In this document: positions 41,301 through 50,595 of the stretch, one piece after another
Numbering within the stretch: position 1 is the stretch's first letter
Layout of the letters: every line of letters starts with the position of its first letter
Origin: Anaerocolumna sp.
GTDB lineage: Bacteria > Bacillota > Clostridia > Lachnospirales > Lachnospiraceae
Direction of reading: 5' to 3'
DNA: 64,000 bases
Assembly: GCA_029256035.1 (NCBI GenBank)
Contig: JAQSYR010000001.1
Span: 1 to 64,000 of the forward strand
Program-made: the position numbers and the translations under genes
Notes under the pieces: generated by a model
Database searches by the model: none
The model's input: only the letters and a program-made list of their open reading frames with translations
Told to the model about the DNA's origin: nothing

Positions 41301-42975
41301 GAGTTCCTTTTGCAACTATAGTACCTTTTAATCCTTTTAAATAGTAGAATAAGTCTTGGTTATCATTAATTAAAGAGTCATATGAATTTTTAGTTTTTTC
41401 TGCTTTTATTTTCGCATCCTTGTTATTAATTCTAGTCATATAAATATTATGATTATCAAAAGTGATTGTAGATGATTCTAATATACCGTTTTCAACCAAT
41501 TCTTCGCTATTTACTTCTTCTTGCATAATTTTACTATATGTATTAAATAATTCGTCAAATTGGTTTTTAATATCCATTACTTTTCCCAAATCTTTATATC
41601 CAAGTCCACCAGCTAATACATCTATACATCCTCTATCTTGTAATGTTGAAAATGCAGCAATATATGCTGTTTTTTGTGGAGTAAATCTTTCGATAATATA
41701 TTTATAAACTTTTTCTCTGTCTTCTGGTGCAAAGTCTACATCAATATCTCCAAGCGATATTCTATCTTCATTACAAAATCTAGAAAATACTGTTTTCCAC
41801 ACAATAGGATCTGTATCTGTAATATCTGTTATGTAAGCAATAGTGCTACCGGCCACACTACCTCTTCCAAAACCATATGGTATACCATTGTTTGTACACC
41901 ATTCTAACAATTCAGACATAAACATCATAAAGCTTTCCATTCCAAGTTTACACATTACTTTAAATTCTTCTTTTATCTTTTCTTTATACTCTTTTTCAGT
42001 ATGATTTATTAAGTCTAAACAATTATTAGATTTTTTTTCTTCATATTTTCTATAAATCAAATCCATCCACTGCTGTCTTACATTATCACCATATAATGTC
42101 GGATATTTAAAATTCTTATCAAACTTAAAATCTTCAACCATATTAGCAAATACATTAGTATTATTAATTGCATTCATAAAAACTTCTTCTGCTAGTGATT
42201 TTTGTAATTTAAATGCTTCAACCAACTCATCATAATTTTTCCACGTCAAATCAAATTCATCTTCACTGCCATAGAAACTTTTTTTGTATATCTGTAATAT
42301 CTTTCTGCATTCTGCTTTGTATTTACTTGATGAATGTGTATCTGTTCCAGCAATTAAAGGTATACCTTTTTCTAAACTTAATTTATACAACTTATTATTA
42401 TATCTAATTTGATCTTCACAATTATGGTATTGTATTTCAAGAAAACATCTATGTTTGTTTTTTGACAACCATTCAACAATTGTATTATAATCGTTTATTT
42501 TTTCATTATTGTCCCATTTATTCAATGGCGAAGCTAAACAAGCTGTAACAACCATAATGTTGTCACTTGTATTCATCAATTCTTCAAGCGAAATACGTGG
42601 ATTATAATACATGTGTCTATCAGAATTATCTTCACAAACACCTTTTGATGTGGATAATGAAATCAATTCATTTAGCTCAAGTACACCTTTATAATTCTTT
42701 GCATATAAACCAATATGTCCGCCTCTATCATCATCCTCTAATTTCCCACACAAATATAACTCTACTCCGTGAATATATTTAATTCCTGCTTTATCACACT
42801 CTTGTTTTTTCTTTATCCAATCATATATTCCACCATGATTACTAAATGCAATCGCTTTCATTCCTTGCTTTTTTGCAAGTTTAATATACTCTTTAAAATT
42901 AGAACATGAATCTGCGTATCCATTACAATTACTTGTATCGTCATGTAAATGATACACCGTATAATTATTATCCAC
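38371..42975 (-). CDS. dnaE: DNA polymerase III alpha subunit (DnaE type) containing an intein
   Basis: 1534 residues before splicing, 1106 after removal of a 428-residue intein. N-terminal PHP domain ('YHLHDDTSNCNGY', 'AIAFSNHGG'), palm motifs 'YGFGRGSVAGSTIAYITDI' and 'GDIDVDFAPEDREKV' with the catalytic Asp pair, 'AKGTHPSGIIGS', and finger motif 'DTTRR' + 'CIGKKDQEGL' split by the intein. It is the replicative polymerase of the phage. Start GTG 42975 has AGGAGG at a normal distance. It lies in a replisome operon with helicase, primase and nuclease genes. Confidence 0.92.
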   Translation of the reverse strand: MDNNYTVYHLHDDTSNCNGYADSCSNFKEYIKLAKKQGMKAIAFSNHGGIYDWIKKKQECDKAGIKYIHGVELYLCGKLEDDDRGGHIGLYAKNYKGVLELNELISLSTSKGVCEDNSDRHMYYNPRISLEELMNTSDNIMVVTACLASPLNKWDNNEKINDYNTIVEWLSKNKHRCFLEIQYHNCEDQIRYNNKLYKLSLEKGIPLIAGTDTHSSSKYKAECRKILQIYKKSFYGSEDEFDLTWKNYDELVEAFKLQKSLAEEVFMNAINNTNVFANMVEDFKFDKNFKYPTLYGDNVRQQWMDLIYRKYEEKKSNNCLDLINHTEKEYKEKIKEEFKVMCKLGMESFMMFMSELLEWCTNNGIPYGFGRGSVAGSTIAYITDITDTDPIVWKTVFSRFCNEDRISLGDIDVDFAPEDREKVYKYIIERFTPQKTAYIAAFSTLQDRGCIDVLAGGLGYKDLGKVMDIKNQFDELFNTYSKIMQEEVNSEELVENGILESSTITFDNHNIYMTRINNKDAKIKAEKTKNSYDSLINDNQDLFYYLKGLKGTIVAKGTHPSGIIGSPITLADSIGLFYKDGDLNMPVSTCAMKAVDSLNYVKFDILGLKTVGIIKDACRYAGIPYPKAHEINWEDDKVWNNMIETQQGVFQFEGDYAFDLLKNFKPHTVNHMSMVNAALRPSGKSYRDKMIAGEFNKNPSEEIDKLLEDNNGYLIFQEDTIKFLTDICDFTGSAADTTRRCLDENSLVLMSNGNRKRIKDVEVGDKVVCIDNSNNITHKPVINKFNNGIKQTYKIYTQQDNYIIATDNHKILTQNGWKQVKELTNNDYVMTPSVIHPTSDNLKPNQRLSENEMFLLGLLIGDGSIGDINNIHFTNSELCVIEKFKNCVSELSRYNKNCEFTDHIQNGVEVDYIYSIYIKSKNHRMILQNLLTKYDLVKKAGLKRIPYEIMNYPVGSKLTNLLAGLFNTDGGYNLKNTCIEYYTTSRELAYQIKSLLMKYNIYSYVESKNVKGYDYMCYHLIIRQVDSVEKFCNTIATLIVGRKKDDYFNILELAKNRTLQYDYILPEECYEEIIKNANDRNISFSDIGNQIGGYKHNGFKLNKNSTITNTKALDIVKFVYSPKTYELLMAEYIPLKIIKIEEYGISNVYDIEVKDNHNYVANEIIVHNCIGKKDQEGLKEQLPKILEGYCKHSSKPREIAEKEAEQFVQIVADSSEYQFGFNHSTSYSMNGYACVNLRTYYTIEFITAYLNRAENEEDTNNGINLARYFNIEIKPIQFGKSLSEYTIDRKDNTIYKGILSIKYCNSKIAEELMELSKNKYNNFIELLTDIHKQTSVDARQLTILTGLNFFSMFGNNKYLLNVIEVYNNLYNVKQIKKADFDKLQLNEFLMKKYSSKETEKLYKELDTKGLVTEMCSKLEDKPMSIIEHIKFEMEYLQYTTYANPKVSKDYYVVLDFKTYNNPATPYLLVRNIKTGEEFKTKITSAKIFKLSPFGQYSILKIYEFREQFKKRKVGEEWIPTDETEKIITAFECIK
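39472..40755 (-). other. LAGLIDADG intein in DnaE
   Basis: 428 codons in frame with the polymerase. It starts with Cys ('CLDENSLVLMSNGNRKRIKD', blocks A) and ends 'NYVANEIIVHN' followed by Cys+1 of the extein, the normal splice set (C1, penultimate His, final Asn, C+1). Hint block 'IIATDNHKILTQNGWKQV' is present (block B). Two endonuclease motifs, 'LLIGDGSIG' and 'LAGLFNTDGGY', are present, so the homing endonuclease may be active. Insertion is in the RR/C-I-G-K-K finger motif of the polymerase. Confidence 0.92.
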
Positions 42976-42986
42976 TTAACCACCTC

Positions 42987-44156
42987 CTATAAACTATTTA
43001 ACCATTCCAAATCATCTGTTTCATTATCGTTTAAATCACTGCCAACTCCACCAAACATATCAGTTCCATTCTTTTTGGTTTCTAATTTATCTAAATATTT
43101 CTTATATGGTTTATGTAAATTTGCTGAATAAGAACATAAATTAGCAAAATAATAACTTTGTTTATCTACGCTTTCATCTGAATCAAAGAATAGTGACTCA
43201 TCTTTAGTTATTTTATATCGTTCTTCTATGTCACAAATCTCATCAAGAGTTTTAACAATATCTTCTTTCAATTCATCAATAAGATCCTGTGTTAAATCTA
43301 CAAATATATAACAATCATCAATAATATATTTTTCTTGCACTTCTTTTGGTAGACATTTAATGTCATTGGTTGTGATTAGCAATTCAATATAGTCGTCAAT
43401 CTCTTCTTCGCTATAACCGAAATGTTTCAACCATGTTTTTGAGTTTGCTTTTAAACTTTCTCCTATCTTACATCGTTCTATTTGTCTAATATTATTTTTA
43501 CCATTCTTTAATTCAGTTGTAACGTTAACATATTTAAGGAAGTTCCAACATATTTTAATTTTTTCTAGTGGAATACCTAATTGTCGTAATCCTTCTGCAT
43601 ATAAAATAAGCTGTCCTGCCTCTCCAATTGCTTTTTCTCCTTTATAAATTGAAGATGTTTTCCAATCCTGAATAATAAAATTACCATCTGAATCCTTCTT
43701 TGTTAGATCAATATATCCTTGAAATATATATTTACCTACTTTAATTGTAATAAATCTTTCTAAATCTACTTTTACTGTAATAGGTTTATGATTCTTGAAG
43801 AAGTGTTTTAAATTAGCCATATACTTTTCTTTGATTGTATCGTTCTTTTCTTCATTACTTCTATCAAATTTCAAATCTGCAACTTCTAATGTAATTGCTG
43901 CATCGTCAAATTCAGTAGCTAATTCATTGTATGTAATTTCTTTTTTATAAAACTTCTCTAAGATGTCGTGTGCAAATCCTCCACTAGCACCATATATTGA
44001 ATCATCTCTATCTGGTTTTACTTTAGGATTTACTACATATGATAAGAAATATTCATATGGAGAAGTCTTGTATTTATAATATCGTGACCAACTCCATAGT
44101 GTATCAACTCCATATTTATCTTTTATATTATTTAACTCTTCGTATGTTTTTCTCAT
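42987..44156 (-). CDS. RecB/Cas4-like PD-(D/E)XK nuclease
   Basis: 389 residues. 'GASGGFAHDILEKFYKKEI' (H-x-x-L/E start), 'KYIFQGYIDLTKKDSDGNF' and 'IIQDWKTSSIY' (D...D-x-K) followed by 'AGQLILYAEGLRQLG' (Q-x-x-x-Y) make up the RecB nuclease motif set. In phages with this gene order it is a replication/recombination exonuclease. It overlaps the primase gene (ATGA) and precedes dnaE. Confidence 0.85.
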   Translation of the reverse strand: MRKTYEELNNIKDKYGVDTLWSWSRYYKYKTSPYEYFLSYVVNPKVKPDRDDSIYGASGGFAHDILEKFYKKEITYNELATEFDDAAITLEVADLKFDRSNEEKNDTIKEKYMANLKHFFKNHKPITVKVDLERFITIKVGKYIFQGYIDLTKKDSDGNFIIQDWKTSSIYKGEKAIGEAGQLILYAEGLRQLGIPLEKIKICWNFLKYVNVTTELKNGKNNIRQIERCKIGESLKANSKTWLKHFGYSEEEIDDYIELLITTNDIKCLPKEVQEKYIIDDCYIFVDLTQDLIDELKEDIVKTLDEICDIEERYKITKDESLFFDSDESVDKQSYYFANLCSYSANLHKPYKKYLDKLETKKNGTDMFGGVGSDLNDNETDDLEWLNSL

Positions 44157-45250
44157 TTAATCTTCCTTTCTAGTGATTTCAAATATTCTTTATGTTCAAA
44201 TTCATCATAGACTGTCCTATACTTAAATAAAAACTCATATATCTTATTTGGCTTGTCGGCAGGAGCTTCTTTGTCTTCTAATAAATCCCATTTATCATAT
44301 ATATAACTTACCTTTCGTAAGTGATAAAACTTTTCACAACAATGTCTTATATAATCTATATCTATACCTTTATCAAAGCTTATAATTATCTCACTAATAT
44401 TTAATCCTAATAGTATTCTTACTTGTTCATCAGAAATATCATGACAACCAACTGCAACACCAGTACCATCCAACAAACTATGACGTTTTAAAACCGATTT
44501 CTCAGACTCCCAAATTATCGCATATCCAGCCTTTTCAATAGTTTCATAGTTTTCATACAATCCATACAGATTAATAGTTTTTGTATATGGCTTAATAGCA
44601 AAATATTTTGGTATATCAAATTCATCATAGTTTTCTACCATAGTTCTTCCAGTGATACCAATTAATTCGCCAGTAAGCCAATACCTAACAGGGATTATAA
44701 CTCTCTGTCTTCTAAAGCTATATCCTAATTGAAACTTGTTTACTGTATATTGAGTAATTCCTTCCTTAACCCAATTAACATGAATACATGGTGTATAATC
44801 TTCTAGTATCTCATCATCTAACACTTCTATATCTGATACATTGTTTTGCTTTCTGTATTTTTTAACTTTCTTAAATACTGCAAGTGGATCAAAAACATCC
44901 TTTTTCTTTTCTTCTTCTTTTTTATATGTAAATTGCAATCCTAATAAATTATGTGTATATCTCATAGCCTTTTTAAATGATAAATCTTTGTTGTATTGTA
45001 TTAATGTAATCAAATCAGATTTATCATCAAAATGTTTTTTTCTTGTATAATTAACGCAATTTAAATACATGTTGTTTTTAATATTAATTGCATTGATATT
45101 ATCTCCATCGCCATCTTTATTACTAATGTTTCCACATGAAAAATACTCTTTATTAGGATGATATTTAATCGAATGACATCCAATCTGTTCTAATATGTAT
45201 TCAATTTTGTTTTCTTTGTATATGTATTCTTTTAAACTTACAACATCCAA
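44153..45250 (-). CDS. DNA primase with zinc and Toprim domains
   Basis: 365 residues. The N-terminus resembles a CHC2 zinc domain ('CHSIKYHPNKEYFSCGN...NCV' in pieces), the centre has 'RQRVIIPVRYWLTGELIGITGR', and the Toprim core shows 'YAIIWESEKSVLKRHSL' (catalytic Glu) and 'EIIISFDKGIDIDYI' (D-x-D variant). It makes RNA primers for DnaE. It starts with TTG 45250 after AAAGGA and ends in ATGA overlap with the nuclease gene. Confidence 0.82.
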   Translation of the reverse strand: MDVVSLKEYIYKENKIEYILEQIGCHSIKYHPNKEYFSCGNISNKDGDGDNINAINIKNNMYLNCVNYTRKKHFDDKSDLITLIQYNKDLSFKKAMRYTHNLLGLQFTYKKEEEKKKDVFDPLAVFKKVKKYRKQNNVSDIEVLDDEILEDYTPCIHVNWVKEGITQYTVNKFQLGYSFRRQRVIIPVRYWLTGELIGITGRTMVENYDEFDIPKYFAIKPYTKTINLYGLYENYETIEKAGYAIIWESEKSVLKRHSLLDGTGVAVGCHDISDEQVRILLGLNISEIIISFDKGIDIDYIRHCCEKFYHLRKVSYIYDKWDLLEDKEAPADKPNKIYEFLFKYRTVYDEFEHKEYLKSLERKIK

Positions 45251-45289
45251 GTAAATATCATCCTTTCCATTGTTTATTATTATTTATTA

Positions 45290-46789
45290 TTAGAAGTCTT
45301 GTACTATATTTGTAATACCAATATCTTTATAAACATTTGTTGATAAGTTATATTCACTAATAATTTGAAATGCGTCTGTCTGTCCAAATCTGTTCTTAGG
45401 AATAAACATAATCATATAATGTTTCTCTCTGTCTAGCTTAAATGGTATTCTACTTTTGCCATTCTTTCCTTCTAACTTATATCCCACTATTTCACGTTTT
45501 CCACCTGCATACTCATCATCAAAAGGTTTTCTCATCATAAGATTTACAGACATTACATCGACAATAGACTTTGCCTGTCCTATTTCATTGTTAGTTAAAT
45601 ATCTTTGTTTAATACTTGCCTTTCCTAACTGATATGTCATAAATAGGCATACATTTTTTGCTGAAGGTTTTACAACATCATATAATTCCACTGTATCACG
45701 CATCATGGATTTAAATATTTCGTCTGATTTAGCATCACAACTTTCTTTTAGAGTATCAAGTATAAAATACTTACATCCTAAACCACTGTACTTCTTAATA
45801 ATCTTAATTGCAGTTTTAGCTGAATATCTTTCAAGAGGTATAACTGTAATATTCTTATTGTCTTTTTTTTCTGCCAACCAATCAGCACATTTTCTAAGTA
45901 ATTTTTTTGTTTCTTCACTAAATTTTCCATCTCTTAATATGTATTTATGCAATTCTTCTTTGAAAATATTGTTTGCTACCCATATTAATAACTCTTTTTG
46001 TACTTTTGTTTGATCTTCTTCATTGATCATCATAACTATTTTTTCGTCGTATTTAATTATTGATGGGAAAATATAGTTAATTGCAGTTGTTGATTTACCT
46101 ATTCCAGAGTTAGCACCTAGACCATATATGTTTCCGTTTGGATTTAAACCACCTATTTCCTTATTAAGTATTTCACAATTATGTAATGGCAATCCAATAC
46201 CTGCACCCTTATCAAGCTCATCTATTAACTCATGTAATCCATCAAAAGCATTATAACTTTTAACTTCTCCTTCAACGTCCATAAACATATGATTAATAAA
46301 TGTTTCAAATTCGTTATAGATATCTTCAGCTTTCATATCGCAATAATCACTCAATCTATCCTTTACTGGAAAACCCCACTTAGCTAACTGAATGACTTTA
46401 TTCCATTTTTTTAAATCCTTAATATATCCATCAAAATTTTCAACCTTTACATATGAACCAGCTTTTGAAATTGTTTCATACCCATTATACTCATCATATT
46501 GTTTACTTAATTTTGAGTGCTTCTCAAGGTATAGACCAACTGTAATCTCGTCTAAAATCTTTTTATCCTCAACTTGAATTAAATCATTGGCTATTGTGAA
46601 ATAAACTCTCCATACATTACTATTAAAATCATCCAACTTTAAATTTGTTTCATATATTAATTCAGGTTGTTTATATAAAATAGCAACAACATTGGCTTCA
46701 CAAGCCTCTTTAAATTCATTCACTTTTTTTAAAGTTGCAACCAATTCCTCTTGGAATGGTGTCAATTTTATACTTTTATTTGTCGCCAT
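45290..46789 (-). CDS. dnaB: Replicative DNA helicase (DnaB-like)
   Basis: 499 residues. N-terminal domain about 1-150, then a RecA-type core with Walker A 'GLGANSGIGKSTTAINY', Walker B 'KYFILDTLKES' and a late 'GKSRIPFKLDRE' region typical of DnaB motif H4. It would unwind the fork and load primase, encoded just downstream. Its ATG follows the preceding TGA by 1 bp. Confidence 0.85.
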   Translation of the reverse strand: MATNKSIKLTPFQEELVATLKKVNEFKEACEANVVAILYKQPELIYETNLKLDDFNSNVWRVYFTIANDLIQVEDKKILDEITVGLYLEKHSKLSKQYDEYNGYETISKAGSYVKVENFDGYIKDLKKWNKVIQLAKWGFPVKDRLSDYCDMKAEDIYNEFETFINHMFMDVEGEVKSYNAFDGLHELIDELDKGAGIGLPLHNCEILNKEIGGLNPNGNIYGLGANSGIGKSTTAINYIFPSIIKYDEKIVMMINEEDQTKVQKELLIWVANNIFKEELHKYILRDGKFSEETKKLLRKCADWLAEKKDNKNITVIPLERYSAKTAIKIIKKYSGLGCKYFILDTLKESCDAKSDEIFKSMMRDTVELYDVVKPSAKNVCLFMTYQLGKASIKQRYLTNNEIGQAKSIVDVMSVNLMMRKPFDDEYAGGKREIVGYKLEGKNGKSRIPFKLDREKHYMIMFIPKNRFGQTDAFQIISEYNLSTNVYKDIGITNIVQDF

Positions 46790-46790
46790 A

Positions 46791-47246
46791 TCACCATAAC
46801 CCCTCTAATTTTTTATTTACCTTATCATCTGTCTTTCTTGTGTATTCAGCACATTCATGACAAACAGTATCTATGTTAATTACTTCTGTTTTTTCTTGTG
46901 ATTTCTTAGCATTGCTAATTCTCATATAAACATCGTTAATATTGTTTTCTACTATTGCTGCGATATATATAAATTTACTCATTTCATTTTTAAATGTTTT
47001 ACCATATAATGCACTCATAATTGTTGTTTTACATATTTTGAATGTATATAAAATTGTTTCATATGTATATTTAGCTTTGTTTTCTGTTTTATTATTTGCT
47101 ATTAATTTACCTTGCGTCAGTCCTTTTAACCTTAATACAATATTGTTTGGTAATGCCTGATTTTCATCATATAGCATTATCTCTTTTTTTACATACCAAT
47201 ATAAATCATCCCATTGTTTTAATTCTTCCTTTGTCATTTTTGCCAT
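46791..47246 (-). CDS. Hypothetical replication-operon protein
   Basis: 151 residues, mostly helical, with 'CHECAEYTR' near the C-terminus. It lies between the Sak4-like ATPase and DnaB, so a helicase-loader or recombination-accessory role is possible, but no domain is recognised. ATG 47246 follows GGTGGTGA. Confidence 0.55.
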   Translation of the reverse strand: MAKMTKEELKQWDDLYWYVKKEIMLYDENQALPNNIVLRLKGLTQGKLIANNKTENKAKYTYETILYTFKICKTTIMSALYGKTFKNEMSKFIYIAAIVENNINDVYMRISNAKKSQEKTEVINIDTVCHECAEYTRKTDDKVNKKLEGLW

Positions 47247-47309
47247 AAATTCACCACCTTTAATATTAAGGGAGTGCAATAAACACTCCCTATTTCTAAT
47301 TCAAACTAG

Positions 47310-48422
47310 TTATTTGATGAGTTCTAATACTTTATCTGCATCATCAACATCGGTAATATCTGTTGGTTTTGAATAACCCAACTCTTTGCTTAACTCTAAA
47401 ATAGGTTTAATTAAGCTCATATCTGACTTATTCTCTTTGATATATTCAGTAATCATAGCAATTTTTTCGTTTAAAGCTTTTTTTGATTTGTTATCTTCTT
47501 CTGCTTTAGCAATAGATTTTATCTTATCAGCCTCTTCTTTTGCCTGTTCTTCTTTGGTCTGTTCTAATGTTTTGCCAGACTTAGACTGTTCTGCTTTAAT
47601 TGCGTCAGTAATCGCCTTAATAAATTGATCTGCATTCAAATCAATTTCAGAAACAATTTCAGCAAATCTTGAACCACTATCTACACAGAAATTATCATCT
47701 CTAAACTTAATTTTCCTTGTTTCTTCCTGTACTTTACTTACAGTTTCTTCTTTCTTTGTAACAATATTTTTCTTTCCAGTTTTTTCTTTTATGATAGTTC
47801 TATCTATGTATGCAAGTCCCAAGAAGTGAAGATTTTTCTTTAAAGCGTTGAAATAATTCTGTTGTTGATCACTTGTAAGTGTCTGATATGTTTCACCACT
47901 AACAACATCTGTAACATCTTTTGTTTTTACGTGACCAATAATAATTGTTGCAACCCCAACTCTCCTTAACTCGGCAAACTTATTAAACATAAGTTCAATT
48001 GCTTTCTTTTCTCCTTTACCAAAACCTCCCCATGCAGCATTAATACTATCTGCTCTTTTGTCGGGATTGTCTCTATTCCACAATCTAATTGACTCCTGTT
48101 CTGCTAGAGTAATTAATTGATCGTATGTATCAATGACAACTGTTTTTAATTCTGCATAATCTTTAGTCTTGTTATCAATAATGTCTTCACAAATTTCCTC
48201 AAAATACTCCCAATCAGGAACATCTTCATAATTAATTCCTTCAATTGCGTCTGCACCTGCTTCGTGGAAACATTCTAAAAATAAGTATCCATCATCTCCT
48301 GCCAACTTTTCACATACTTCTTTAATAAGTGTAGTTTTTCCAACTTTTGATTCTCCAAGAAGGCATAAGTTATAAGCTAATGGATCTAGTTTAACATGAT
48401 TCTTTTTTCCGTATTTTCCCAT
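47310..48422 (-). CDS. Sak4-like RecA-fold ATPase (AAA_24)
   Basis: 370 residues. Walker A 'LLGESKVGKTTLIKEV', Walker B 'ELKTVVIDTYDQLI', sensor region 'ATIIIGHVKTKDVTD' and 'DQQQNYFNALKKNLHFLGLA'. This is the pattern of phage Sak4 single-strand annealing recombinases. The C-terminal 100 residues are Lys/Glu-rich. It lies next to an SSB-like gene, its usual partner in single-strand annealing. Confidence 0.82.
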   Translation of the reverse strand: MGKYGKKNHVKLDPLAYNLCLLGESKVGKTTLIKEVCEKLAGDDGYLFLECFHEAGADAIEGINYEDVPDWEYFEEICEDIIDNKTKDYAELKTVVIDTYDQLITLAEQESIRLWNRDNPDKRADSINAAWGGFGKGEKKAIELMFNKFAELRRVGVATIIIGHVKTKDVTDVVSGETYQTLTSDQQQNYFNALKKNLHFLGLAYIDRTIIKEKTGKKNIVTKKEETVSKVQEETRKIKFRDDNFCVDSGSRFAEIVSEIDLNADQFIKAITDAIKAEQSKSGKTLEQTKEEQAKEEADKIKSIAKAEEDNKSKKALNEKIAMITEYIKENKSDMSLIKPILELSKELGYSKPTDITDVDDADKVLELIK

Positions 48423-48508
48423 TCAATAATCTCCTTATATTCATGTTGTATGCTACTGCCATATTTCAGACAGTAGCAAGTTAATAGTTTTGTGTATATT
48501 ATTATTTT

Positions 48509-49702
48509 TTATAGATTATCCAACCAAGAATTATCTTCTTCTGTAGAAGTTTCTTCAACATTTTCTGCATCGTCTTCATTGTTATCATCTTGATCTTCTT
48601 CTGCTTCTTCTTCCTCGCCAAACTCAATCATAAAATCAAGAATTAAATCTTCTTCTGCATATTTCTCTTCTGTTTTTTGTACAACAGGAACTTCCTTGCC
48701 TTCTTCGCCAACCATCTTGAATACAGGTTTTCTAAGAATCATTCGTCTTTCTTTGCCACCACCTACAGTACATTTTGCAAGTGCTTCTTCAAGTGTGTAT
48801 GCTCCAATTTCAATCAAATCCTTAATATCCTGTGGCAAATCATCTTCTGTCGCAGTTACCACAGCACCACCCTCAACGAAATCTCCTTCGAATGTAATCT
48901 CTGTAACACCTTTTTTTACTTTGAATAATTTAGCTACGACTTTTTCAACAAGTTCTCTTTTTGTTAAGTCAACTTCATATTCAAATAATCTAGTGATAGG
49001 AATAAACTGTTTTACTTCCTTGCCTTTGTAATCTTTAACATACTCAAGAACCTTTGCATATACAGGTAATACACCTTTATCTTTGTCTGGTTTGTCAAGA
49101 CTATCTTTTGTTAATAGAAGAGTTTGTGTAAATTTAGCACGATACTTACTTGAATCTTCTGCTCCTGAAAGTACAATACTTGTAATTTCTTTCTTAACAG
49201 TTACATTATCGTTATATAACTGATATTTTAAATTACCTTTAACATTTAACACTGTTCCTTCTTGTAGGTTTTCTTTTATATATGCAATTGCATCATATGG
49301 AGATAAGAATTTCTTGTAGAATGTTTTATCTTTCTTATCTTTTTCAAGTCCTACAGTTAAGAAACACATTTCTCCGATTTCAGATAACACACTTTCATCA
49401 AAACGATCATCCCAATCAATAGTAAATCTGTTATCAAAATCATCTTTTCCATCTTCTTTTTTTCCATGCACATATAGAATATTGTCTCTCTCAGAACCAT
49501 ATCCCCCCATCAACTCTGTGTAAACTACACCATGTTTTTCTCCACAGTCAACACCGAGATTCAATACATTGTAAACCCAATCAGACTTTTCTGATTTTTC
49601 ATCAATCTTAAATGTAAAATCATTAACTTTTGCTTCTCCGATTAATGCGAAATTTGCTGTCCAATTTTTCTTTTCTAATTTCTTGCGTTCATACTTTGCC
49701 AT
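48509..49702 (-). CDS. SSB-like single-stranded DNA-binding protein with acidic tail
   Basis: 397 residues. A beta-rich body with 'GTVLNVKGNLKYQLYNDNVT' (OB-like) and a very acidic C-terminus ending 'ETSTEEDNSWLDNL', which resembles the protein-interaction tip of SSBs. It probably coats phage single-stranded DNA and recruits helicase or polymerase. It is larger than bacterial SSB and similar to phage-specific SSB analogues next to Sak4. Ribosome site AAGGAG. Confidence 0.7.
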   Translation of the reverse strand: MAKYERKKLEKKNWTANFALIGEAKVNDFTFKIDEKSEKSDWVYNVLNLGVDCGEKHGVVYTELMGGYGSERDNILYVHGKKEDGKDDFDNRFTIDWDDRFDESVLSEIGEMCFLTVGLEKDKKDKTFYKKFLSPYDAIAYIKENLQEGTVLNVKGNLKYQLYNDNVTVKKEITSIVLSGAEDSSKYRAKFTQTLLLTKDSLDKPDKDKGVLPVYAKVLEYVKDYKGKEVKQFIPITRLFEYEVDLTKRELVEKVVAKLFKVKKGVTEITFEGDFVEGGAVVTATEDDLPQDIKDLIEIGAYTLEEALAKCTVGGGKERRMILRKPVFKMVGEEGKEVPVVQKTEEKYAEEDLILDFMIEFGEEEEAEEDQDDNNEDDAENVEETSTEEDNSWLDNL

Positions 49703-49917
49703 ATTTTATTTCTCCTTATTATGTATTATAATTTTTAATAGTTGCCTTGTTTATTATTATCTATTTATGTGGTTATAAATACCGAATAAAACCCCGAATT
49801 GATGTGCTTTTATCGTCTATATATTGTTGTTGATTACTTGCAATACACCATATGTTGTCTATTATTATTTGTAATTAGGTGGACTGTTAATCCTAAACAT
49901 ATCATCTCTCTCCTTAA
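49703..49917 (-). other. Gap without an intact gene
   Basis: About 215 bp. One frame is open for about 30 codons and looks protein-like ('NIWCIASNQQQYIDDKSTSI') but has no start codon or ribosome site; a gene remnant is possible. Two copies of the AATAATAATA element lie here (near 49751 and 49857). A short AUG frame after AAGGAGAG near 49900 encodes only 11-23 residues. Confidence 0.4.
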
Positions 49918-50118
49918 TTAGAACTTAAAAAATTTGTCATCGAATTTATCAAAATTCTTTGTAGCTTTCTTAAATATTGATACTTGAAATACAAAAATCA
50001 AAACATACAACACCACTGCAATAATCTCCGGTAATAATACTAAAAACCATGACCAAGAAATAACACCTAATAACTTACAGATCACAAAAATAATTGTTAG
50101 CACTTCACAAATGCCCAT
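49918..50118 (-). CDS. Small membrane protein A of a paralogous pair
   Basis: 66 residues with two membrane helices; 'LLGVISWSWFLVLLPEI' matches 'LCGVIKWSWLTVFIPLW' of the protein at 50318-50545. These Trp-Ser-Trp proteins are common in Firmicutes phages; function unknown. Confidence 0.6.
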   Translation of the reverse strand: MGICEVLTIIFVICKLLGVISWSWFLVLLPEIIAVVLYVLIFVFQVSIFKKATKNFDKFDDKFFKF

Positions 50119-50135
50119 CTTAATTCCTCCAAATT

Positions 50136-50324
50136 TTATTTACATAACTTAGATATCATGTTACAAATCCTATCAGTTCTTTTACCATGCTTATTGATAT
50201 ATCTCGCAAGCCTTTTAGCTTCTTTATTTTGCTTAATATCAGAAGCAGAACATTCTAATTTAAATGCATCTACTAAGTTTGATTGTGATTGATTTAATTG
50301 ACTCTTAACTATGTATTCTACCAT
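50136..50324 (-). CDS. Small basic hypothetical protein
   Basis: 62 residues, basic C-half ('RLARYINKHGKRTDRICNMI'). It overlaps the upstream membrane-protein gene by 7 bp, so translation is coupled. No motif recognised. Confidence 0.5.
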   Translation of the reverse strand: MVEYIVKSQLNQSQSNLVDAFKLECSASDIKQNKEAKRLARYINKHGKRTDRICNMISKLCK

Positions 50325-50545
50325 TTGATTTTATTGCTCCTATTCTTCCTTCCACCAACTGATTTACCAGCTATTGCAATAATAATTAATACAATTGCTA
50401 CTAAAGCTAATTCAATCCAAAGCGGAATAAATACAGTTAACCATGACCATTTAATAACTCCACATAACTTTAAAACAATAAATACTATCTGCAATACTCC
50501 CAATACTCCCATTCCACTACTACTTTTTGAACTACTATTACTCAT
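50318..50545 (-). CDS. Small membrane protein B of a paralogous pair
   Basis: 75 residues: Ser-rich N-terminus, helix 'VLQIVFIVLKLCGVI', 'KWSWLTVFIPLWIELALVAI' and a basic tail. Relative of the protein at 49918-50118. AGGAGGTGA precedes the ATG. Confidence 0.6.
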   Translation of the reverse strand: MSNSSSKSSSGMGVLGVLQIVFIVLKLCGVIKWSWLTVFIPLWIELALVAIVLIIIAIAGKSVGGRKNRSNKIKW

Positions 50546-50595
50546 TTATTTCACCTCCTATGATTTATATTATTTACAATAAAATACAACTTTTA

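Noticed and set aside
48696..49031. 111-codon frame on the + strand
   Set aside because: It lies opposite the SSB-like gene, has no ribosome site, and its composition is that of a complementary-strand shadow.
49865..49905. Leader peptide of 11 or 23 codons after AAGGAGAG
   Set aside because: Two overlapping short frames compete for the same ribosome site, and neither has attenuator features; kept only as part of the gap description.
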